DNA from: Bacilli bacterium
GTDB lineage: Bacteria; Bacillota_I; Bacilli_A; RF39; UBA660
Assembly: GCA_900772095.1 (NCBI GenBank)
Contig: CAAGQJ010000012.1
Span: 1 to 64,000 of the forward strand
Direction: 5' to 3'
DNA: 64,000 bases
Shown here one piece after another: positions 44,238 to 52,343 of this stretch. Made by a program: the position numbers and the translations under genes. How positions within the stretch are numbered: position 1 is the first letter of the stretch; every line of letters starts with the position of its first letter. The notes under the pieces were generated by a model. That model made no database searches. It was given only the letters and a program-made list of their open reading frames with translations, and was not told where the DNA came from.

Positions 44238-45064
44238 AAATTTAATGACGCATTATAAATATCTTTTTTGGGTATTTTATTTTCTCTTTCATTTAAAATA
44301 TTTATGCTTTCTTTTAAGGAAACGTTTTCTTTTACCATTATGTCAATAATTTTAGCCTCTATGGATATATTCTCTTTTATTTCTTCTTCTTTTTGTTTTT
44401 CTATAACAAGGGTGTACTCTCCAAGGTTAGATTTGGGGTTATATTTTACTTCAAGCAAGACTGTTTCCATATCACCATAATAAGTTTTTTCATGTAATTT
44501 AGTCAAATCAGATGATAAGCTTATTTTTATATTACCTAAGTATTTATATAAATATTCTAAAGTATTTATTATTCTTTTTGGTGATTCATAGAATATATAT
44601 GTATTTATATTACTTTTTTTTATATCATTTATTAAGTTTATTTTATCTTTATTTTCTCTTGGAAAGAACCCATAGAAAGTAAAATTGTCAGATTTTAAGC
44701 CACTTACGGATAGTGCTGTTATAATAGCAGATATACCTCCAATTGGAATTACTTCGATTTGGTTTTCTTTTGCTTCTTTTATTAAAATGTAACCTGGGTC
44801 AGAAATACATGGGGTACCAGCGTCTGTAATTAATGCAATATCTTTTTCTTGTAGTTCTTTAATTATTTTTATAGTTTTTTCTCTTTCATTAAATTTATGA
44901 TATGAGGATAATTTGTTTTTTATATTATAATAGTTTAATAATTTTATGCTTTGTCTAGTGTCCTCACATAGAATTAGGTCTACATTTTTTAAAGTATCAA
45001 GTGCTCTTTTTGTTATATCATTTAAGTTTCCTATTGGAGTAGATACTACAAATAGTTTGCCCAT
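44219..45064 (-). CDS. rsmI: 16S rRNA (cytidine1402-2'-O)-methyltransferase RsmI
   Basis: 281 residues. Tetrapyrrole-methylase fold with FVVSTPIGNLNDITKRAL, then LCEDTRQSIKLL, LITDAGTPCISDPGYILI and YGFFPRE, all RsmI hallmarks. It adds the 2'-O-methyl of m4Cm1402 in the decoding centre. Start at 45064 lies nine nt after AAAGG and four nt beyond the mutS stop; an ATG at 45073 abuts the ribosome site and is less likely. Operon with mutS. Confidence 0.96.
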   Translation of the reverse strand: MGKLFVVSTPIGNLNDITKRALDTLKNVDLILCEDTRQSIKLLNYYNIKNKLSSYHKFNEREKTIKIIKELQEKDIALITDAGTPCISDPGYILIKEAKENQIEVIPIGGISAIITALSVSGLKSDNFTFYGFFPRENKDKINLINDIKKSNINTYIFYESPKRIINTLEYLYKYLGNIKISLSSDLTKLHEKTYYGDMETVLLEVKYNPKSNLGEYTLVIEKQKEEEIKENISIEAKIIDIMVKENVSLKESINILNERENKIPKKDIYNASLNLKNILK

Positions 45065-45065
45065 T

Positions 45066-47606
45066 TTATTCATCCTTTCCTATTTCTTTTTTTAGTTCAT
45101 CTAGAATATTTAATGCTTCGATTGGTGTTGTTTCTAAAATGTTTATTTCTTTTAATCTTTTTTCTATTTTATTTTCTTTTGGTTCATTAAAATCTAAGAA
45201 TAAGCTTGTTTGTGTATATACTTCTTTTTTTTCTTTTGTGTTTTCGTATACATTTAATATTTCTTTTGCTCTTTCTATAATTGATTTTGGTAAATTTACT
45301 AGGGATGCGACATGAATACCATAGCTTTTATCTACTGCTCCTGGTTTTATTTTGTGTAAAAATATGATACTATCTTTTTCTTCTTTTGCGCTTACGTGAA
45401 CATTTTTTAAGTTTCTTAGTTTTTTATCTAGTGTTGTTAGTTCATGATAATGAGTTGAAAATAGTGTTTTAGCTTTTATATTATCATGGATATATTCTAA
45501 AATTGCTTCTGCTAAGGACATTCCATCATAAGTTGCTGTTCCTCTTCCTAATTCGTCAAATAGGATTAAACTATTTTCGGTTGCATTTGTTATGGCATTG
45601 TTTGCTTCTTTCATTTCTACCATAAATGTTGACTCACCGCTTACCAAATCATCACTTGCTCCAATTCTAGTAAATATTTTATCAAATATAGGTAGAGTTG
45701 CTTCTTTACATGGTACGAATGAGCCTATTTGGGCCATTATGCCTATACAAGCAAGCATTCTCATGTATGTTGATTTACCACTCATGTTTGGTCCTGTTAT
45801 TAGAAGTACATTTGTTTTTTCATCCATTACTACGTCATTTGGTACATATTCTTTTTTAGATACTTTTTCTATAACGGGATGTCTGCCATCTTTTATATAA
45901 ATGTTTTTTTTATCTGTTAGAACTGGTCTTACATAGTTATTGTTTTCTGCGCATACTGCAAATGATAGTAATACATCTATTTCACTTAGAACGCTTGAGA
46001 TTTGTTGTATTTTGGGTATATAGGTTCTTACTTTGTCTCTTATTTCTATAAATAAGTTATATTCTAGAGCCATACTTTTTTCTTCTGCATTTAAAATTAA
46101 GTCTTCTTTTTCTTTTAAAGTCCTTGTGATATATCTTTCAGCGTTTGTTAGAGTTTGTTTTCTTACATAACCATATTCTTCTTTTAAGTCTTTTACGCTT
46201 CCTTTAGGTATTTCTATGAAGTAACCAAATACTTTATTAAATCCTACTTTTAATGTTTTGATACCTGTTTTTTCTTTTTCTTCTTGTTCTAATTTTAATA
46301 TAAAATCTTTACCACCGCTTGATAATTCTTTTAATTCATCTAATGATTTGTTATATCCTTTTTTGATGATGTTTCCTTCTCTTATAGTTGCTGGTGCTTC
46401 TTCATTTAAGGAGTTATCTAATAGTAAATATAAATCTTCAAGTGGGGAAAAACTTTTATCATATTTTATTTTTTCTAATATTTCTTTAATAGTTGGTAAT
46501 ACTTTTATAGAGTGTTTTAGTTGTATTAAATCTCTTGCATTTAAATTGCCATAACTTATTCTTCCACATAGTCTTTCTAAGTCATATACTTCATCTAGGG
46601 CATTTCTTAATTCTTCTTTTAGAATAAATTCAGTAAGAAATGTTGATATATAATTATATCTTCTTTCTAATTCTTCTTTGTCTCTTAGAGGGTTTTCTAT
46701 GTAATATTTTAGTGTTCTTGAACCCATAGCGGTTTTTGTTTTATCGAGTAGCCATAATAAAGAGTATGTTCTTTCTTTTAGTCTTAGTGTTTCTACTAAT
46801 TCTAGATTTCTTTTGGAATGAACATCTATTTCAAGTATTTTTTTATCATCTTTTATAATAGCTGGCTTAAAGTGTGATAAAGTTCCTATCTTTGTTTCTT
46901 CTAAATACGCTAGTAAGTGTTTTAATGAAGTTGCTAAGCGCATATCTTTTATGTTTTCGTATACATTTATGTATTTATCATCTAATATGTTGTTGCTTAT
47001 TGTTATAGATATATTATAGTTTTCTCTTATTGTGCTTAAAACGCTTCTATCTATTTTGTCATTTACTATAACTTCTTTTATGTTCATTTTTATTACTTCA
47101 TTTATAAGTTTTTCATTATTGTGGTCAAGTAATTTTGTATAAAAGTCTCCGGTTGATATATCGGCATAACTTAAAGCATAACAATGGGTAAAGTCATAAA
47201 TACTTCCTATATAGTTGTTATCGTTTTCGTCAAGTGCCGATTGTTCCATTAGAGTTCCTTTGGTAATTACTTGAGTGATGCCTCTTTCTACTAAACCATT
47301 TTTATTTGGAGGAGATAGTTGCTCACAGATTGCAACTTTATAGCCTCTGTTAACAAGTTTTTCTATGTAACTAAAACATGAATGATATGGAACTCCGCAC
47401 ATTGGGACTTTTTCTTCTAGCCCACTATTTCTTCCTGTTAGTGCTATTTCAAGTTCTTTTGATGCGGTAAGTGCATCCTCGAAAAACATTTCATAAAAGT
47501 CTCCTAGACGATAAAAAAGAAGAGTATCTTCGTACTTATCTTTAATTTCCATATATTGTGACATCATTGGTGCCAATTTTGTTCTATCTACTTCACTACG
47601 TTTCAT
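45066..47606 (-). CDS. mutS: DNA mismatch repair protein MutS
   Basis: 846 residues. Mismatch-binding domain with FYRLGDFYEMF (Phe-x-Glu contact motif a few residues on), connector, core and clamp domains, and the ATPase domain with Walker A GPNMSGKSTYM, VSGESTFMVEM and LFDELGRGTATYDG. It recognises mispairs and recruits MutL. Start at 47606 follows AGGTGAGAGG. mutL, often the next gene in Firmicutes, is not in this window. Confidence 0.97.
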   Translation of the reverse strand: MKRSEVDRTKLAPMMSQYMEIKDKYEDTLLFYRLGDFYEMFFEDALTASKELEIALTGRNSGLEEKVPMCGVPYHSCFSYIEKLVNRGYKVAICEQLSPPNKNGLVERGITQVITKGTLMEQSALDENDNNYIGSIYDFTHCYALSYADISTGDFYTKLLDHNNEKLINEVIKMNIKEVIVNDKIDRSVLSTIRENYNISITISNNILDDKYINVYENIKDMRLATSLKHLLAYLEETKIGTLSHFKPAIIKDDKKILEIDVHSKRNLELVETLRLKERTYSLLWLLDKTKTAMGSRTLKYYIENPLRDKEELERRYNYISTFLTEFILKEELRNALDEVYDLERLCGRISYGNLNARDLIQLKHSIKVLPTIKEILEKIKYDKSFSPLEDLYLLLDNSLNEEAPATIREGNIIKKGYNKSLDELKELSSGGKDFILKLEQEEKEKTGIKTLKVGFNKVFGYFIEIPKGSVKDLKEEYGYVRKQTLTNAERYITRTLKEKEDLILNAEEKSMALEYNLFIEIRDKVRTYIPKIQQISSVLSEIDVLLSFAVCAENNNYVRPVLTDKKNIYIKDGRHPVIEKVSKKEYVPNDVVMDEKTNVLLITGPNMSGKSTYMRMLACIGIMAQIGSFVPCKEATLPIFDKIFTRIGASDDLVSGESTFMVEMKEANNAITNATENSLILFDELGRGTATYDGMSLAEAILEYIHDNIKAKTLFSTHYHELTTLDKKLRNLKNVHVSAKEEKDSIIFLHKIKPGAVDKSYGIHVASLVNLPKSIIERAKEILNVYENTKEKKEVYTQTSLFLDFNEPKENKIEKRLKEINILETTPIEALNILDELKKEIGKDE

Positions 47607-47666
47607 ACCTCTCACCTACTAAGAAGTATTATAATGCAAAATATGAAATATTTCAAAACTTTTTTG

Positions 47667-48692
47667 TTATTTTAAATTTTTTAACTTTTCTATTGCTTCA
47701 TCAAAGGTTGATACGCTTATTATATTAATTTTATAATTATGTTTATTCTTTTCTGTTATTGCCTCTTCATAGTTTTCTTTTGGTACAATAAAAATATCAG
47801 CATTATCTTTTACAGCACCTTGTAATTTATATTTTACTCCGCCGATTTCTCCTACTAAACCATTTTTATCTATTGTTCCTGTTCCTACTATTTTATATCC
47901 TTTAGTTATATCTTCTTCTACTAAATGGTTATAAATATCAAGTGCAATTGTTAAGCCACCAGATGGTCCTGTTTCTCTTTTTTTAAAATTATATGTTATT
48001 TTTGGATTGGTATCATAAGATATGTCTTCAAAAACTACAATACCAAGTTTTTTTTCATTATTTATTTCTATTATTTCGGTTGTGGTTTCTATTTCTTTTT
48101 TGTTTCTTAAAACTGTTATATTTACTTTATCTTTAACTGAGTATTTATTTAAAATATTTGATAATTCTGTAGTGCTATTTATTTTTTGATTTTCTATTTT
48201 TAATAATTTATCTTGAACTTTTAGTGTTGTTTTGGCATTTTCTTCTATGTATATTACAACTAAATCTTTGGAACTTTCAATAATTTTTTTATTTGCTTTT
48301 TTATATGCGACAAAGGTTGCTTCTTTTATGGAGCTTTCAAAAGATATTCTTTCTCTAAATTCATAGTCTTCAACACTTTCATTAGTTGGTACTACATCTT
48401 CTTGTTTTTCTATTTCATAACTGGGAATGATATGTCCTAGGAGGCAATATAGGACATTTCCTTTTATTTCGCTTACATATGCTAAATTAAATGAGCCTTC
48501 TTTTTTAGTGCCTTCAATAGATATTTTATTATTTAAACTTAATGTTCCTCCTCCTATTGTTATATAATAAGGAACAGGTAATACAAGAGTTATTGTTATT
48601 AAAATAGGTATTATGTACCATAATAGTTGTTTTGGATTTTCTTTTATACTTTTTATGTCTTCTTTTAATTTTTGTTTTATTTTATGTATCAT
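47667..48692 (-). CDS. PDZ-Lon (S16) membrane protease, YlbL/SepM type
   Basis: 341 residues. One membrane helix (~24-43), an outer region with a degenerate PDZ domain (~170-235, KVQDKLLKIENQKINSTTELS), and a C-terminal Lon-type serine protease domain with the Ser-Lys dyad: GPSGGLTIAL and GLVGEIGGVKYKLQGA. Relatives process peptides or regulators outside the cell (SepM matures a competence pheromone; YlbL degrades the division inhibitor YneA). The Bacillus ylbJ-ylbL neighbourhood is kept here, with ylbJ divergent. Ribosome site TTGGTGAT. Confidence 0.92.
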   Translation of the reverse strand: MIHKIKQKLKEDIKSIKENPKQLLWYIIPILITITLVLPVPYYITIGGGTLSLNNKISIEGTKKEGSFNLAYVSEIKGNVLYCLLGHIIPSYEIEKQEDVVPTNESVEDYEFRERISFESSIKEATFVAYKKANKKIIESSKDLVVIYIEENAKTTLKVQDKLLKIENQKINSTTELSNILNKYSVKDKVNITVLRNKKEIETTTEIIEINNEKKLGIVVFEDISYDTNPKITYNFKKRETGPSGGLTIALDIYNHLVEEDITKGYKIVGTGTIDKNGLVGEIGGVKYKLQGAVKDNADIFIVPKENYEEAITEKNKHNYKINIISVSTFDEAIEKLKNLK

Positions 48693-48736
48693 ATTTTATA
48701 TCACCAATATAATTATAACAGGAAAGTAATGATTAT

Positions 48737-49687
48737 ATGAAACAAAAAATTAAATCTTTTATAATTATTTTTATTTTATTTATTTTTATTTTATTTATTT
48801 TTAATAGTGGTTCTAAGACTAGTGATGTTGTTATATTTAGTTCTAATCTTTTTATTAAGAATGTTTTTCCTTCTTTATTTCCTATGTTTATTATATCTTA
48901 TATGTTGGTTGCTGTTGGGTTTCCTAGTTTTTTAGGTGATTTATTTTATAAGATTACTACTAAATTATTTAAGGTTAAAAAGGAAGCTTCTTTTGTGTTT
49001 TTTATGAGTATGATAACAGGGTTCCCTAGTAGTGCAAAAAGTATTAATGATTTAATGGATAAGAATTTAATTAATGAAGATGATGCTTCAAAAATACTTA
49101 TGTTTACTTTTTTTTCTAATCCTTTATTTATAGTTAATACTGTTGGAGTTATATTTTTAAATAATATAAGATATGGTTATTTAATACTTATTGCTCATGC
49201 TTTTTCTAATATTATTTTAGGTTTAATATTTAGAAATTATAAGATTAGTAAGGATAAGAGTAATGTTAATATTAAAAATAGTTTAGGAATGCTTAATAAG
49301 AATATAAATAGTATAAATGTTTTTAAGGTGTTTTTTAATGGTATAAAGGATGGACTTAATACTTTGTTTGTTATATATGGTATTATTACTACTTTTTTAA
49401 TTATAATTAGTTTATTTAATGTTAATTATGATAATGTTTATATTTCTTTTTTGGTAGGAATATTTGAGATGACTAGTGGGCTTAAGTTTATATCATTAAC
49501 TAATTCTAGTAAATTAATTAAAGTTTTGTTATCTTGCTTTATTATTTCTTTTGGAGGTTTTTCTGTACATACTCAGATAATGAGTGTTTTAAGTAATAAA
49601 AAAATAAAATATTTACCTTTCTTTGTAGCACGTTTATTACATGCATTAATTAGTGTAATTATTTTATTTTTGATATTATTATTCTAA
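48737..49687 (+). CDS. ylbJ: sporulation integral membrane protein YlbJ
   Basis: 316 residues with about eight membrane helices and the nucleoside-recognition/gate fold: LFIKNVFPSLFPMFIISYML, then FFMSMITGFPSSAKSI and FTFFSNPLFIVNTVGV, typical of YlbJ. In Bacillus YlbJ is made in the mother cell and is needed for heat-resistant spores. Ribosome site AGGAAAG is ten nt upstream. The 3' end overlaps the 3' end of the convergent pilin gene by 9 nt. Together with YunB it is the best evidence for sporulation ancestry. Confidence 0.9.
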   Translation: MKQKIKSFIIIFILFIFILFIFNSGSKTSDVVIFSSNLFIKNVFPSLFPMFIISYMLVAVGFPSFLGDLFYKITTKLFKVKKEASFVFFMSMITGFPSSAKSINDLMDKNLINEDDASKILMFTFFSNPLFIVNTVGVIFLNNIRYGYLILIAHAFSNIILGLIFRNYKISKDKSNVNIKNSLGMLNKNINSINVFKVFFNGIKDGLNTLFVIYGIITTFLIIISLFNVNYDNVYISFLVGIFEMTSGLKFISLTNSSKLIKVLLSCFIISFGGFSVHTQIMSVLSNKKIKYLPFFVARLLHALISVIILFLILLF

Positions 49688-50275
49688 ATTTCCATATGGA
49701 TGGATAATTTTAAAACCATGGTTTTTAGTGCCATCTATTTCATAATATGGAACATCTATTGTTAAGACTTTGTTGTCTTTATCATTTGTGATAGTAACAT
49801 TTTGATATGATGAAACTTTACTTAACCAGGTTTCGTTTTTATTTTTACATTCTTCTTCATTACTTGGTTGTTGTTCATTACCTTGATAACCCGGACATAA
49901 ATTTATAACTCTACTATCTAGAAATTCTACTAGATTGGAGTGTGGTATCTTGTATGTTTCGTCATCATATTCTATTTCTTTTTTTGTTAAATTTATTTTT
50001 AAAGTCTTAGTTGCACCATCCGTCATAGTTATCTTTAAAGTTGGTGTCCCTGTATTTTGAATTTCAAGGTCTTTAATATTTCCAGTGATTAAATCATTTT
50101 GAATTTTATAAATTATTCTATTTTTAAATTCTACTAGGTCTTTTTCTAATTCTTTGGCTTCGGAGTAATCTTTTATTTCTACTACTACATTAAACATACC
50201 AAATACTAGCACTATCAATAGTGTAAATGATAGTATTAATTCTACCACTGTTAAACCTTTATTATTTAGTTTCAT
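49679..50275 (-). CDS. type IV prepilin-like protein
   Basis: 198 residues. The N-terminus NNKG-LTVVELILSF fits a prepilin cleavage site: Gly at -1, Glu at +5, then ~20 hydrophobic residues. The long helix continues (SEAKELEKDLVEFKNRIIYKI) into a beta-rich head with two Cys (NLCPGY, EECKN) that could form a disulfide loop. It is probably a minor pilin or pseudopilin. Its ATG overlaps the stop of the upstream pilin gene (4 nt), so the two pilins are translated together. The divergent ATPase gene is 2 kb away. Confidence 0.85.
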   Translation of the reverse strand: MKLNNKGLTVVELILSFTLLIVLVFGMFNVVVEIKDYSEAKELEKDLVEFKNRIIYKIQNDLITGNIKDLEIQNTGTPTLKITMTDGATKTLKINLTKKEIEYDDETYKIPHSNLVEFLDSRVINLCPGYQGNEQQPSNEEECKNKNETWLSKVSSYQNVTITNDKDNKVLTIDVPYYEIDGTKNHGFKIIHPYGNLE

Positions 50276-52242
50276 ATATTACCTCCTTGAGGATCGATTA
50301 TAAGTACTGCCCTAGACCCTATCGTTTCTGTGCCACCGCCATGACCCGAAGAAGCATTATATGTCAAAATGTTAGCATTGCTACCGTCACTATACATACC
50401 TCCACGTGTCACTACTGGTTGATTTGTTCCAACTATAGGCATACTTCTGGTAATATTTGTAAACCATCCGGATGATTGATTGTTATTAAACCAACTTACT
50501 TCTTTTGTGGCATCCCCCAGTTTACCAATTTTGTAATTGCTTCCATCGTTGTTTGTGATATAAATATTATAATATTTTAAATTACTAAGATATAGCCTAT
50601 TCTTGCTGTTTGAGGAAGTCCATGTTGAAGAACCACCATCGTAATATAATTGCAAGCGATTATCTATTGATGTTCTTATTGCTCCCATAACAAGTTCGCT
50701 TGTTCCTCCTGCCATATCGTATATACCGGTTTCATTGTTTGTGGTAGATGCTACATCTCCACCATTACCAGTTACAGTGGTGTTATTTAACGCTACATTT
50801 TTTGTAGTTTTATAGTTATTTCCTTGGTCCTTTTCAAAACCCCCATTTTTTTTGCTATATATACCATAATTTGATAAAGTTAAATATGAAACTGCTCCCC
50901 ACTCGCTATTTTTCATCATGTGGGTATCAAGGTTGTTGCTATCATTTTCGATTAATGGTTCATCATTCATTTCACTACTTGTGGTATACTCTGCTCCTTC
51001 TGCTTGAGCAAATCCATATGGGTTATTATATATTTCCATACTCTTTATTTTGGTAAAATACTCTGTTATATCCTGGCCTAAATACATATTTTTTCCTGGC
51101 AAAACTGTAATGTTTTCATTATCGATACTATTTTCATATTTACCAACCCATATTCCTGTAAGTTCAGTTCCACTACAAGTTATGATTCCAGTTTCTTCAT
51201 TTATTGTTCTATTTCCAAAACAAAATGCTGAATGTGTATATGTTGCTCCTTCTATTTCTTTAGTTGCATTATTTACAGAATATTTACCTTCTGGCGTTAC
51301 TCGTGATGGATTAGTATTATCATCTTTATAATAACATACTTCTGATGTATTATTACCTAAGTCGTCATTGCAATATACTGTTCCGGTTGTTTCTAGTCCA
51401 TTTTCAAATTGAATATCAATGCTTTGAATATTCGCCTCTTTCTTACCATCTGCATTATAATTGAATATTGTATATTTATACCTAGGTATCCATACCCACA
51501 TTGTGTTTATATTATCTATAGAAATAGAAGCATTTTCGTCTATGTCGGTTAGTTGATTACCGTATTCATCAAAATAGTTAGCTCTTACATCTTCTTTTAA
51601 GGTAACTGCATTTGCCCACTTTCCATTATCATAATCGTACCATTCGTCGCTATCAGAACTAATTGGATAAATTTTTCCATCTTCAACTTTAATAGGCAAT
51701 AAATTTGGTGTTAGTTCAGGTTTGTTTGGTTTTATTGGTTTTGTATAATTTAATAGACTTGTTGCATATCCAGTTTCAGTTTTTAATATTATTCTATATT
51801 GATTTTCTTGTTCTGTTTGGGTTAAGTGAGATGGTAAATATTTGATATAGTTTTTTAAATCATCGCTTACATTAACTTCATTTACTTTGTTTTTTAAATC
51901 ACTAAGTACGTTCTTTGTGATTATCATTTCTTTAATTCCTAGTGAAACTGCGATTTTATTACATTTTTCATTATTTTTAGAACTATTGCATTTAATATCT
52001 TCATTATAGACCAAATTGTATGTACGTCCATCAAAATCACTCTCGTTAAATTCTTTATTAAAAAGTTGTCTCATATAGTATGTTGCATATAAGCTCTCTA
52101 AATCGTTATATTTCATTCTTCTTTCAAATTCTGCTGTAGTTGGAAAAAAATTTTTATATACACTTATAAAAACAACCATTATTACTATAGTAACTGCTAA
52201 AATTTCTGTAATTGCGAAACCCTTTTTATTAATTTTTTTCAA
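50272..52242 (-). CDS. type IV prepilin fused to an FGE/lectin-like head
   Basis: 656 residues. Prepilin motif NKKG-FAITEILAV (Gly -1, Glu +5) and a hydrophobic helix to ~29, a pilin stalk with two Cys (~85-94), then a linker (KPNKPELTPNLLPI; WYDYDNGKWANAVTL). From MWVWIPRY (~248) to the end runs the module shared with the 1,219-residue protein: LTGIWVGKYE, NSEWGAVSYLTLSNYG, TGIYDMAGGTSELVMG, TRGGMYSDG and the final GSRAVLII. The motifs resemble formylglycine-generating-enzyme/C-type-lectin folds, so it may be an adhesive pilus tip. The start is TTG at 52242 after AGGTGAT. Confidence 0.82.
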   Translation of the reverse strand: MKKINKKGFAITEILAVTIVIMVVFISVYKNFFPTTAEFERRMKYNDLESLYATYYMRQLFNKEFNESDFDGRTYNLVYNEDIKCNSSKNNEKCNKIAVSLGIKEMIITKNVLSDLKNKVNEVNVSDDLKNYIKYLPSHLTQTEQENQYRIILKTETGYATSLLNYTKPIKPNKPELTPNLLPIKVEDGKIYPISSDSDEWYDYDNGKWANAVTLKEDVRANYFDEYGNQLTDIDENASISIDNINTMWVWIPRYKYTIFNYNADGKKEANIQSIDIQFENGLETTGTVYCNDDLGNNTSEVCYYKDDNTNPSRVTPEGKYSVNNATKEIEGATYTHSAFCFGNRTINEETGIITCSGTELTGIWVGKYENSIDNENITVLPGKNMYLGQDITEYFTKIKSMEIYNNPYGFAQAEGAEYTTSSEMNDEPLIENDSNNLDTHMMKNSEWGAVSYLTLSNYGIYSKKNGGFEKDQGNNYKTTKNVALNNTTVTGNGGDVASTTNNETGIYDMAGGTSELVMGAIRTSIDNRLQLYYDGGSSTWTSSNSKNRLYLSNLKYYNIYITNNDGSNYKIGKLGDATKEVSWFNNNQSSGWFTNITRSMPIVGTNQPVVTRGGMYSDGSNANILTYNASSGHGGGTETIGSRAVLIIDPQGGNI

Positions 52243-52258
52243 AATTTATCACCTACTC

Positions 52259-52287
52259 TTGATTATCTTACTTTTTTATTATATAAT
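52259..52287 (+). promoter_or_regulatory. promoter of the pilus ATPase gene
   Basis: TTGATT (52259-52264), 17-nt spacer, TATAAT (52282-52287). The -10 lies in the palindrome ATTATATAAT, which can also act as -10 for the divergent pilin genes (poor -35 on that side), so the two units may be co-regulated. Confidence 0.65.
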
Positions 52288-52343
52288 AAATTGTGAATAA
52301 ATACTAGATGTTTTTAGTAAAAAATAAAAAGGGGCAAACGTGT

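Noticed and set aside
40498..52242. FGE/C-type-lectin-like C-termini as variable proteins of a diversity-generating retroelement
   Set aside because: No reverse transcriptase gene and no template repeat near these genes were seen. The two C-termini differ throughout rather than only at adenine positions.
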